NCBI RefSeq assembly: GCF_040047665.1
Contig: NZ_CP157355.1
Span: 2,232,001-2,296,000, forward strand
Reading direction: 5' to 3'
DNA from: Chitinibacter sp. FCG-7
GTDB taxonomy: Bacteria; Pseudomonadota; Gammaproteobacteria; Burkholderiales; Chitinibacteraceae
Length of the DNA stretch: 64,000 nucleotides
Below are positions 51,539 through 59,450 of the stretch, in pieces. Position 1 is the first letter of the stretch. Each line of letters opens with the position of its first letter. A program made the translations under genes and the position numbers. The notes beneath the pieces were generated by a model. It saw only the letters and a program-made list of their open reading frames with translations, made no database searches and was not told where the DNA came from.

Positions 51539-53506
51539 ATGACCTTGCTCAAACAGCTAATCTTGTTGATTGTGGCTTTATTTATATTTCTGTTCGCAGG
51601 TACGGTGTATCTGAATGCAGAAAATTCCCGGGCATTTATCTCCGAACAATTGGCCACCATCGCTCAGGATGCTGCTACCTCATTGGGCATGCAGCTATCC
51701 CCGTTGATTCTGGATAAAAATAATCAGGTTTTTGTCGAAAGAACGGTTGATGCTGTTTTCGACAGTGGCTATTACCGCTCGATACAGATTCACGATATGG
51801 AAGGGCGTTCCTTGATTGCAAAACAGGCCGGGACTCAGGTGAATAATGTCCCTGACTGGTTTATCCGCTTGTTTCCGATTGAAACGCCGGTGGGAGAAGC
51901 GTTGATGACCACGGGCTGGCAGCAGGCGGGTGTGGTCAAAATCGCGGCGAACCCCGGCATTGCCTATGCCTCACTGTGGGCGAGTAGCATGAACGCCTTG
52001 TACTGGTTTCTGGGAGCTTCATTACTGACTTTGTGCGTGGGCTTACTGGTGTTGCATTACGTCTTGCGACCCTTGAGAGACGTGGAAATGCAGGCTCTGG
52101 CAATTTGTAATCGTGAATACCCCGATCCGGCCAAATTGCCCTGGACGCTGGATCTGCGCAGCGTGGTGCAGGCGATGAACCGCATGACTCAAAAAGTAAA
52201 AGAAATGTTTGCCGAGCAAGCGGCCAGCATTGAGCGAATGCGAGCTGAAGCGTATCTCGATACCTTAACCGGATTGGCCAATCGCCGGTATTTTGATTTG
52301 CATGTGAAGCAATTGATGGAAGCCGATGAGCCGTTGGCGCGAGGAGCTTTGCTATTTCTTGAAATCAGTCATCTGAAAGAGATCAATGATCAGAAGGGTT
52401 TCCGGGTCGTTGACCAATTGCTGGTTGAGACCGGGGCGCTGATTAAAACCCTATTGCTTGAGCATGCCGATAGCGAGGCTTTTGCTGCCAGAATGAGTGG
52501 CAACACTTTTGCGGTCTTTATGGCTGGAGTTGAACAAGAAAAAGCCAGGCAAATGGGCAACACGCTTGCGCATCGCCTAAGTACTTTGTTCGAGCGCGGC
52601 TTAACGCCGTACAGTGATGTTGGCCATTTGGGAATGGCGATGTTCCATGGGCAAAAAATCAATAAATGGCTATCAGAGGTCGACCTGGCCTTGCGCACCG
52701 CACAAGGAGAAGGCCCTAATGCCATGCATTTCTTTGCCCCAGAAGAATTAGCCGGTCATGGTGCGCTGAGCGCTTCACAATGGAAAGCAGTGCTGTTGGA
52801 GGCACTCAATGCCCAGCGCGTCGAGCTGTATACCCAGCTTGTGCAAGATTGTGATGCACAATTGATCCATCGTGAAGTGTTCCTGCGTCTACGTGATGAG
52901 TCGGGCGAGCAAATTCCTGCCGGATTATTTGTACCAATGGCAAAACGACACGGCTTGATTCAAGAGTTTGATCGGGTCGTGATTGATTTATGCCTCAAGG
53001 AGCTGGCTAAAGATGCTGATTTGCATCTGGCAATCAATCTGTTCCCGGCTTCAATTTCTCACCCCGAATTTGTGGCCTGGATTCGGCAAAAACTGGCGGC
53101 CCAACCTGCCTTGGGGCAGCAGCTCTGTTTTGAATTGCCTGAAACGGAGGCCGTGAATCAACTGGATGATTTGCACGCGTTTATTGATGAGTTGGCGGTA
53201 TTTGGTGTGAAATTTGGTCTGGACAATTTTGGCCGGGGATTTAGCTCTTTCAGCTACTTAAGTGCATTAAGAGTTCAATACTTGAAAGTGGACGGCTCGT
53301 TTAGTAAGGACGTGGACCAGAACCGTGAGCACCAGTTCTTTATGGATGCCATGGTCAAGATTGCCCACGGTCTGGATTTGCAGGTGATTGCGAAATCGGT
53401 TGAAACTAAGGCAGAGCAGGAGACCCTGCTCTCCTTGCGGGTTGATGGCTTGCAGGGCTTTGGTATCGCCGGGACTGAGCTTTGGAAAACTGCGCCTAGT
53501 TTGTAG
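51539..53506 (+). CDS. LapD-like inner-membrane c-di-GMP receptor (degenerate GGDEF and EAL domains)
   Basis: A 655-residue receptor with membrane helices at about 5-25 and 152-178, a periplasmic domain between them (DSGYYRSIQIHDMEGRSLIA, TTGWQQAGVVKI), and a HAMP linker. Both enzymatic domains are degenerate: the GGDEF site reads ARMSGNTFAVF, the EAL site reads IHREVFLRLRD, and DDFG is LDNFG. The protein should therefore bind rather than make or break c-di-GMP. By the LapD model, c-di-GMP binding lets the periplasmic domain hold LapG and protects the adhesin. It directly follows the protease gene, with an AGGAGG site before ATG 51539. Confidence 0.9.
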   Translation: MTLLKQLILLIVALFIFLFAGTVYLNAENSRAFISEQLATIAQDAATSLGMQLSPLILDKNNQVFVERTVDAVFDSGYYRSIQIHDMEGRSLIAKQAGTQVNNVPDWFIRLFPIETPVGEALMTTGWQQAGVVKIAANPGIAYASLWASSMNALYWFLGASLLTLCVGLLVLHYVLRPLRDVEMQALAICNREYPDPAKLPWTLDLRSVVQAMNRMTQKVKEMFAEQAASIERMRAEAYLDTLTGLANRRYFDLHVKQLMEADEPLARGALLFLEISHLKEINDQKGFRVVDQLLVETGALIKTLLLEHADSEAFAARMSGNTFAVFMAGVEQEKARQMGNTLAHRLSTLFERGLTPYSDVGHLGMAMFHGQKINKWLSEVDLALRTAQGEGPNAMHFFAPEELAGHGALSASQWKAVLLEALNAQRVELYTQLVQDCDAQLIHREVFLRLRDESGEQIPAGLFVPMAKRHGLIQEFDRVVIDLCLKELAKDADLHLAINLFPASISHPEFVAWIRQKLAAQPALGQQLCFELPETEAVNQLDDLHAFIDELAVFGVKFGLDNFGRGFSSFSYLSALRVQYLKVDGSFSKDVDQNREHQFFMDAMVKIAHGLDLQVIAKSVETKAEQETLLSLRVDGLQGFGIAGTELWKTAPSL

Positions 53507-53512
53507 TTTTAT

Positions 53513-53562
53513 GGGGTATTGCTCTGTATGAATTGCTGATATTGCCTTTGGTGGCTATACCC
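53513..53562 (+). repeat. 50-bp intergenic element, copy 6 (after the LapD-like gene)
   Basis: It runs from GGGGTATTGC to GCTATACCC and is exactly 50 bp, starting 7 bp after the lapD-like stop codon. Its ends form an inverted pair GGGTAT and ATACCC. Confidence 0.65.
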
Positions 53563-53655
53563 ATAGACAGTTAATGTATAGATCTCTATCGTTGCTCTAA
53601 GCTAGCGCTACAGATCTGCCCTAGGAACCAGTAGTGGACGACTTTATTGAGCTGC

Positions 53656-54045
53656 TCAATGTTGGTTGTTGGCTTGTTGCTCCAGCGCGTAGATGAAGCG
53701 CTGGAGCAAGTTTTCATTCTGGCTGGAAAGCTGTGCAAATTTGCAGCCAGTACGAATGGTTTTAATGCCGTTAGCCAAAGTAATCTCGGATTGTTTGCCA
53801 ACGAGCAGCTTGCAATGCACCGCGCCGATTCCGGGTAACTCCAGTCGGCAACCGGCAAACTCATTCCCTTCTTGCAAATCAACATCTGGGCTAAAGCCGA
53901 TCAGGCCTATCCCGCCAACGCTAATATCAATCACGGCAATCATGACCTCAGCATTATCCCGCATTCTGATAAAACAGCGAGTGCTTACTGAATGCGGAAT
54001 GGGGATGCGATATGTATCTCGGCGTTGCATGGCGTTGGTCATCAT
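53656..54045 (-). CDS. PilZ-domain c-di-GMP-binding protein
   Basis: A small protein of about 129 residues that is almost entirely a PilZ domain. The c-di-GMP-binding motifs are both present: RxxxR in MQRRDTYRIPIP and DxSxxG in VIDISVGGIGLIG. The following strands (FAGCRLELPGIGAVHCKLLV, IRTGCKFAQL) fit the barrel. The frame opens at TTG 54060; I chose ATG 54045, and ATG 54042 or 54030 are alternatives, none with a strong ribosome site. It directly follows the PBP1A gene on the minus strand (17 bp, or 2 bp if TTG is used) and is probably cotranscribed with it. A target cannot be named; the nearby Lap and pilus genes are candidates. Confidence 0.83.
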   Translation of the reverse strand: MMTNAMQRRDTYRIPIPHSVSTRCFIRMRDNAEVMIAVIDISVGGIGLIGFSPDVDLQEGNEFAGCRLELPGIGAVHCKLLVGKQSEITLANGIKTIRTGCKFAQLSSQNENLLQRFIYALEQQANNQH

Positions 54046-54062
54046 TTTTCGCTTATTCAATA

Positions 54063-56378
54063 TCAGAATAGTAGCTCTTTGATTTCATCCAGCGGCTGAG
54101 CTTCAGCATCTGTCGAGCCACCACCACCGCCTAAGCCCAGTTCACTATTGGTATTGGGAAATTCTTGCAAATAGTATTCAACCAAAGTACCGCGCTCAGT
54201 TTCAATGCTTTTGCTCAGAATGCCGTCGGGTACAATTTTTGGCGTTTCCGGCACATTCCGTAGCGCACTGCTCATGAAATTAACCCAAACGGGTAGTGCA
54301 GCCGCTCCGCCTGTTTCTCTGGCCCCTAAAGAGCGTGGCTGATCAAAACCGATCCAGGTTACGGCGACCAATTTCGGGCTATAGCCAGCAAACCACGCGT
54401 CAAATGCATCATTGGTCGTGCCTGTCTTACCTGCTAGGTCATTCCGTCCCAAGGCCTTGGCTTTTGTAGCGGTACCCATTTTAATCACATCTTCCATCAT
54501 GCTGGTCATGATGAAGGCATTGCGAGGATCCAGCGTTCTGACCGCATTTTTTCCAGCAACTTCGGCCTGGGTCTGTGCTAGTACTTTGCCTTTGCCGTCT
54601 TCAATCCGGTCCACAAAATAAGACCGAACGCGGTAGCCTGAATTAGCAAAAACCGCATAGCCCTCGGCCATTTGCAGTGGCGTTACGCTGCCTGCACCCA
54701 AGGCCATGGTGAGGTAGGGTGGATGGTTTTTGGGAGGAAAGCCAAATCGTGTCAGATGCTGTTGGGCGTAGTCGGTGCCGATGGCTTGCAAAATACGGAT
54801 TGATACCAGATTTTTTGACAAAGTCAGCGCTTTTCGCACCGAGGTCATCCCCGAGAAGCTGCCATCATAGTTTTTGGGTTCCCAGCTTTGACCGTTAAGT
54901 TGTGAGGCGGCAATCACCAATGGGGCATCATTGATCTGGGTGGAGGGGGTGATCCCGCGTTCAAGTGCGGCCGAGTAAATAAATGGTTTGAAGCTTGAGC
55001 CGGGCTGGCGCCAAGCCTGCGTCACATGATTGAAATGATTACGATTGTAATCAAAGCCGCCAACCAGTGCCTGGATGGCCCCTTGCTGTGGGTCTATCGC
55101 AACGAGTGCTCCTTCTACTTGCGGTAGCTGGCGGATAACCCAACCTTTTTCGCTGGCACGTAGCCGGATAATTGCGCCTGGTCTGATACGGTTGGCGGGC
55201 GCATTTTTCTCCGATAAAGCATTCCGGGCAAATTTAAGGCCTTGACCTTGAATGCTAACTTGTTCGTCCCCTTTAATGTAGGCCGTTACGGCTTGGCTGG
55301 AGGCACTAATGACGACAGCAATGCGCAGATCGTCTGCCTCTTTGATATTACTGAGTGCGTCATCCAGCTGCTCTTCGGCACCTGGAGTGAGTAGCGCCGG
55401 ATCAAGAAATCCTTCCGGACCACGGTAGCCGTGGCGATTGTCATAATCTATCAGGCCTTCACGTAATGATTCGTAAGCGGCTTGTTGCAATTGGCTATTG
55501 ATGGTTGTGTAAACTTGGAAGCCTTCACTATAGATTGCTTCTTTGTAGCGCTCGTACATCATTTGTCTCACCATCTCGGCCACATATTCTGCATGGATGG
55601 GATATTGCTGCGCAGTGCGAAGGACATTAATTGGCGCAGTTTTGGCGTTTTCGTATTCGCTGTCAGAAATTGATTTCAATTCATGCATGCGACGTAAGAC
55701 ATACATTTGTCTTAATTTTGCACGTTTTGGATTTACTACCGGATTATACGCCGAAGGGGCTTTGGGCAGGCCGGCCAGCATGGCCATTTCTGCATGATTG
55801 AGTTGTGATAGGGATTTGCCAAAATAAATCTGGGCAGCAGATGCAAAGCCGTAAGCTCGTTGCCCAAGATAGATCTGGTTTATGTATAACTCTAAAATTT
55901 GATCTTTTGATAAGTTATGCTCTATTTTGAATGACAGTAGCGCTTCATTAAATTTGCGCGTAAATGTTTTTTCATTCGATAAATAAAAATTTCGAGCTAC
56001 CTGCATGGTGATCGTACTCGCACCAGAACGAGCTTGTCCAGAGGTTAAATTGCCAAGTATGGCGCGCATCACACCTAGATAGTCAATGCCGCCATGCTGG
56101 TAAAAACGCTCATCTTCTGCGGCAAGCAAAGCCTGAATCATCGGCTTTGGTACTTGATTAATAGGGGTAAAAGCTCGACGCTCTTCGCCAAACTCGCCGA
56201 TTAGTACCTTGTCTTGCGTAAATATTCGTAGCGGCACTTTGGGTTTGTAGTCAGTTAGTGCCTCCAGCGATGGTAGCTTGGGGTATGTAATTGCGACAGC
56301 CATTGCTGATAAGCAAACAGCCACTAAGGCTAAGCCCACAATTACTGCGATCAGTGCTAAAAATATTTTCTTTGTCAT
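54063..56378 (-). CDS. mrcA: Penicillin-binding protein 1A (bifunctional transglycosylase/transpeptidase)
   Basis: A 771-residue class A penicillin-binding protein. It has one N-terminal membrane helix (ALIAVIVGLALVAVCLSAMA). The GT51 domain shows LLAAEDERFYQHGGIDYLG with the catalytic Glu88 and STITMQVARNFYLS. The transpeptidase domain has the nucleophile Ser461 in RQPGSSFKPFIYSAALERG, SKN in ALTLSKNLVSIR, and KTGTTNDAFDAWFAGYSP. An inserted domain (about residues 310-420) lies between them, as in Gram-negative PBP1A. The C-terminal tail is acidic with a short Gly run. It is divergent from pilM, the arrangement common in proteobacteria (mrcA-pilM). A PilZ gene follows on the same strand. Confidence 0.94.
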   Translation of the reverse strand: MTKKIFLALIAVIVGLALVAVCLSAMAVAITYPKLPSLEALTDYKPKVPLRIFTQDKVLIGEFGEERRAFTPINQVPKPMIQALLAAEDERFYQHGGIDYLGVMRAILGNLTSGQARSGASTITMQVARNFYLSNEKTFTRKFNEALLSFKIEHNLSKDQILELYINQIYLGQRAYGFASAAQIYFGKSLSQLNHAEMAMLAGLPKAPSAYNPVVNPKRAKLRQMYVLRRMHELKSISDSEYENAKTAPINVLRTAQQYPIHAEYVAEMVRQMMYERYKEAIYSEGFQVYTTINSQLQQAAYESLREGLIDYDNRHGYRGPEGFLDPALLTPGAEEQLDDALSNIKEADDLRIAVVISASSQAVTAYIKGDEQVSIQGQGLKFARNALSEKNAPANRIRPGAIIRLRASEKGWVIRQLPQVEGALVAIDPQQGAIQALVGGFDYNRNHFNHVTQAWRQPGSSFKPFIYSAALERGITPSTQINDAPLVIAASQLNGQSWEPKNYDGSFSGMTSVRKALTLSKNLVSIRILQAIGTDYAQQHLTRFGFPPKNHPPYLTMALGAGSVTPLQMAEGYAVFANSGYRVRSYFVDRIEDGKGKVLAQTQAEVAGKNAVRTLDPRNAFIMTSMMEDVIKMGTATKAKALGRNDLAGKTGTTNDAFDAWFAGYSPKLVAVTWIGFDQPRSLGARETGGAAALPVWVNFMSSALRNVPETPKIVPDGILSKSIETERGTLVEYYLQEFPNTNSELGLGGGGGSTDAEAQPLDEIKELLF

Positions 56379-56475
56379 TGCAGTAGTGATTGTTTGTTTA
56401 TAAAGTTCAATCTAAGGTGTTAATGTACGTCGAATACGGGTTTGTTGCAAAAAGCGTGTCACCTAAAAGGCTTTC

Positions 56476-56505
56476 TTTACACTCGATCTGGTACGCTGAT
56501 AGCAT
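56476..56505 (+). promoter_or_regulatory. Possible promoter of the pilMNOPQ operon
   Basis: TTTACA at 56476-56481 and TAGCAT at 56500-56505 have an 18-bp spacer. Matches are 5 and 4 of 6. They lie 31 bp before the pilM start codon. Confidence 0.4.
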
Positions 56506-56535
56506 TTTTTAATTGCATATAAGGGGACTAGTGCG

Positions 56536-57609
56536 TTGAACCTCGATTTTTTAAAGCCATCAGCTCCTCCACTCATTGGTGTAGACATCAGCGCGTCAGC
56601 CGTGAAAATGGTTGAGCTGAGCCAGACGGGGCGCAATTTTAGCTTAGACCGCTATGTAATTGAGCCATTGCCAAAAGATGCTGTCACTGATAGTAATATC
56701 ACCAACCCTGAAGCGGTGGCTGAGGCCATTCAGCGGGCATGGAAGCAGATGGGCTGCAACATCAAGAATGTCGCCATCGCCCTGCCCGCGTCTGCCGTGA
56801 TTACGAAAAAAATTCTCGTTGCAGCTGGCATGAGCGAGCGCGACTTGGAAATGCAAGTTGAAACTGAAGCCAATCAATATATTCCTTTTTCACTGGATGA
56901 AGTCAACCTCGATTTTCAGGTTCTAGGCCCTGCGCCCAATAATCCGGATGAAGAAGAGGTGCTCATCGCTGCGGCCAAAAAGACCAAGGTCGACGAGCGC
57001 GTTGCTGCGATTGAGGAGGCTGGTCTGCGCGCATCCGTGCTTGATGTCGAGTCTTATGCAACTCAAGCTGCTTTCGAGTTGATGAGGCCGCAGTTACCAA
57101 ATGGTGGTGAAAATCAGATCGTCGCAGTTGTTGACATTGGTGCAACAGCAATGCATATGAACATCTTCAAGGATGGGCAGTCGATTTATAGCCGGGATCA
57201 AGGGTACGCAGGTAATCAACTTACGCAGGAAATTCAGCGCAAGTTCAATATGTCGTCAGAGGAAGCAGAGCATGCCAAGCGCCAAGGCGGCTTGCCAGAT
57301 AATTATGAGCCCGACGTATTGCAGCCATTTATGGATACTATGGCACTTGAGATTTCTCGATCCTTGCAATTTTTCTATACGTCGAGTAACTACACAACAG
57401 TTGACCATATTTTGCTAGCGGGTGGATGTAGCGTAATTCATGGTTTGGATGAGGCCGTTTCAAGTCGAACTCAAGTCGCAAGTACAATGCGCGCCAATCC
57501 ATTTTTTAGTATGTCGACGGGCAAGGTGCGAGGAAAGCAGATTCAGCTTGATGCGCCTTCCTTGCTCATAGCGTGTGGCTTGGCTATGCGGAGGTTTGAT
57601 CCAGCATGA
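56536..57609 (+). CDS. pilM: Type IV pilus assembly protein PilM
   Basis: A 357-residue actin-like cytosolic ATPase that joins PilN at the inner membrane as part of the pilus alignment complex. It opens PPLIGVDISASAVKMVELSQ and has the nucleotide-fold strands VAVVDIGATAMHMNIF and ILLAGGCSVIHGLDEAV. The start is TTG 56536, with AAGGGG upstream; no in-frame ATG or GTG fits better. The stop overlaps the pilN start as ATGA. From here to pilQ the genes look AT-richer than the upstream half of the window. Confidence 0.92.
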   Translation: MNLDFLKPSAPPLIGVDISASAVKMVELSQTGRNFSLDRYVIEPLPKDAVTDSNITNPEAVAEAIQRAWKQMGCNIKNVAIALPASAVITKKILVAAGMSERDLEMQVETEANQYIPFSLDEVNLDFQVLGPAPNNPDEEEVLIAAAKKTKVDERVAAIEEAGLRASVLDVESYATQAAFELMRPQLPNGGENQIVAVVDIGATAMHMNIFKDGQSIYSRDQGYAGNQLTQEIQRKFNMSSEEAEHAKRQGGLPDNYEPDVLQPFMDTMALEISRSLQFFYTSSNYTTVDHILLAGGCSVIHGLDEAVSSRTQVASTMRANPFFSMSTGKVRGKQIQLDAPSLLIACGLAMRRFDPA

Positions 57610-58199
57610 TAAGAATTAATCTTTTGCCTCATCGGCAAGAAAAAAGGCAGGCAAAACAAAAGCGCTTTGTAGCTCTAATGATATTTACATTCATTGCTGC
57701 TAGTGCAATTGTTGCTGCTGGCTACTTGGCTTTGGGGGCGCGGATCGAATCTCAGAATGAAAGAAATGAGTTCTTGGTTGCGGAAAATACCAAACTTGAG
57801 AAGGAAATTGCAGAGATTGAGAAGCTGAAAACAGAAAAGCAGGCATTGCTCGATCGCAAGCTAATTGTCGAGCGTTTACAATCAAATAGAACGGAAACTG
57901 TTCGTTTGATGGATCAATTAACACGCCAGGTTCCAGAAGGAATCTATCTGAAAGACGTAAAACAAAAAGATGACCAGCTGGTTTTAAATGGATATGCGCA
58001 GTCTAATGCTCGTGTTTCTACATTAATGCGTAATCTGAATGATTCTGCAACGTTTGAACAGCCTTTACTGATTGAAGCTAAAGCGGCAAATGTTGGTAAC
58101 CAGCGATTATCTGATTTTACTTTGAATATAAAAGTAACGCGTCTAGTTACTGAAGCTTCTGCTGTAGCTTCACAACCACTTCGTAAGCAAGGGGGTTGA
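57606..58199 (+). CDS. pilN: Type IV pilus assembly protein PilN
   Basis: A 197-residue inner-membrane protein. The cytoplasmic N terminus is MIRINLLPHRQEKR, whose INLLP motif docks into PilM. One membrane helix (VALMIFTFIAASAIVAAGYL) is followed by a periplasmic coiled coil (about 45-95) and a ferredoxin-like domain (LTRQVPEGIYLKDVKQKD). It starts within the pilM stop codon, and pilO follows 2 bp after its own stop. It pairs with PilO to link PilM in the cytoplasm with PilP and PilQ outside. Confidence 0.92.
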   Translation: MIRINLLPHRQEKRQAKQKRFVALMIFTFIAASAIVAAGYLALGARIESQNERNEFLVAENTKLEKEIAEIEKLKTEKQALLDRKLIVERLQSNRTETVRLMDQLTRQVPEGIYLKDVKQKDDQLVLNGYAQSNARVSTLMRNLNDSATFEQPLLIEAKAANVGNQRLSDFTLNIKVTRLVTEASAVASQPLRKQGG

Positions 58200-58201
58200 G
58201 A

Positions 58202-58903
58202 ATGTCAATTACATTTGACGAACTTAAGAGTCTAGATCCAAAGGAGGCTGGTAATTGGCCTATGCCCGTACAGTTCGGTGCAATGGGTTTGCTCCTAGTT
58301 GTTATTGTTGCTTTGGGTGTTTTTTATTTTTGGCAGCCACAGTTTGAGGAGCTTGATCAAGGCGTTCAAAAGGAAGAGCAGCTGAAACAAGAGTTTCTTG
58401 AGAAGAAGAAGAAAGCAATTAATCTTGAAGCATATAGACAACAGCTGTTGGAAATTCAACAGTCATTTGGTGCTCTATTAAAGCAATTGCCCAATAAATC
58501 TGAAATGGAAACGCTACTCACAGAAATTAACCAGGCAGGTGTGGGGCGGGGTTTATTATTCGAGTTATTTAAGCCAAATGCGGAAGTGAAAACGTCTGAA
58601 TTTGCTGAAATGCCAATTCAGATCAAGGTGAGTGGAACCTATCATGATTTGTCCGCTTTTGTTAGTGACGTGGCACAATTGTCACGGATTGTCACTTTGA
58701 GTGATGTGCAGATTTCTGCTGTCTCAGAACAGGGGAATAAGCCAGCACCTCAAAAAGATAAAATGGGCAACAGTATTGTTGTAAAAGATGTTGATCTGCT
58801 TGTTATGGAAGCGACAATAAAGACATACCGCGCCTTAGATGAAGCAGAGTTGCAGGCTATTCGCCAAGCCGAGTTGGATGCTCGGAAGAAAAAGCGGCAG
58901 TAA
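58202..58903 (+). CDS. pilO: Type IV pilus assembly protein PilO
   Basis: A 233-residue inner-membrane protein with a cytoplasmic start (MSITFDELKSLDPKEAGNWP), one membrane helix (FGAMGLLLVVIVALGVFYFW), a coiled coil (about 50-95, FLEKKKKAINLEAYRQQLL) and a periplasmic domain with FKPNAEVKTSEFAEMPIQIK and VSGTYHDLSAFVSDVAQL. I chose ATG 58202, preceded by AAGGGGG; an upstream TTG 58196 overlapping pilN is an alternative. PilO and PilN form a heterodimer in the alignment complex. The C terminus is unusually basic (DARKKKRQ). Confidence 0.91.
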   Translation: MSITFDELKSLDPKEAGNWPMPVQFGAMGLLLVVIVALGVFYFWQPQFEELDQGVQKEEQLKQEFLEKKKKAINLEAYRQQLLEIQQSFGALLKQLPNKSEMETLLTEINQAGVGRGLLFELFKPNAEVKTSEFAEMPIQIKVSGTYHDLSAFVSDVAQLSRIVTLSDVQISAVSEQGNKPAPQKDKMGNSIVVKDVDLLVMEATIKTYRALDEAELQAIRQAELDARKKKRQ

Positions 58904-58925
58904 TGTCCTATCCGGAGAATAAATA

Positions 58926-59450
58926 ATGAAAAGATGGATTTTACTGAGTCTATTAACTACCGCTCTTGCGGGGTGTATAGGTGAGGAAAATAGCGATCTA
59001 AAAGCTTGGATGGTTGAGCAGTCCGAGGGCTTACGTGGGCGCGTAGAGCCTTTGCCTGAGGTCAAACCATATGAGCCTTTTGCTTACGATGCTTTTGGTC
59101 TGCCTGATCCATTTAAACCTAGCAAGATGGAGTTGGCTAAGAAGGGTAACGGTAGTGGAATTGCACCAAATAGAGATAGGGTAAAAGAGGTTCTAGAGAA
59201 TTATGACCTTGAAAAGCTTCGTATGGTTGGCACTTTACAACAAGGCAAAACTGTGCATGCGCTGATAAAGGCTCCCGATGGTAATCTATACCGTGTCAAA
59301 GTGGGAAGCTATATGGGACAAGATTTTGGCATGGTGATGACTGTTAATGAGACAGAAATTACATTGAAAGAAATCGTAGAAGACAGTGGTGGTGATTGGG
59401 TTGAGCGTACCACAACCCTCGGCTTAGATGACTCGGAGCAAAAGAAATGA
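58926..59450 (+). CDS. pilP: Type IV pilus assembly lipoprotein PilP
   Basis: A 174-residue lipoprotein with lipobox LAGC (Cys17) after MKRWILLSLLTTALAGC. The conserved PilP segment YDAFGLPDPFKPSKMELAKK is followed by ENYDLEKLRMVGTLQQGKTV and VKVGSYMGQDFGMVMTVNE, the beta-sandwich that binds PilQ. It lies 22 bp after pilO, and its stop overlaps the pilQ start as ATGA. The mature N-terminal region is probably disordered and binds the PilN/PilO dimer. Confidence 0.92.
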   Translation: MKRWILLSLLTTALAGCIGEENSDLKAWMVEQSEGLRGRVEPLPEVKPYEPFAYDAFGLPDPFKPSKMELAKKGNGSGIAPNRDRVKEVLENYDLEKLRMVGTLQQGKTVHALIKAPDGNLYRVKVGSYMGQDFGMVMTVNETEITLKEIVEDSGGDWVERTTTLGLDDSEQKK

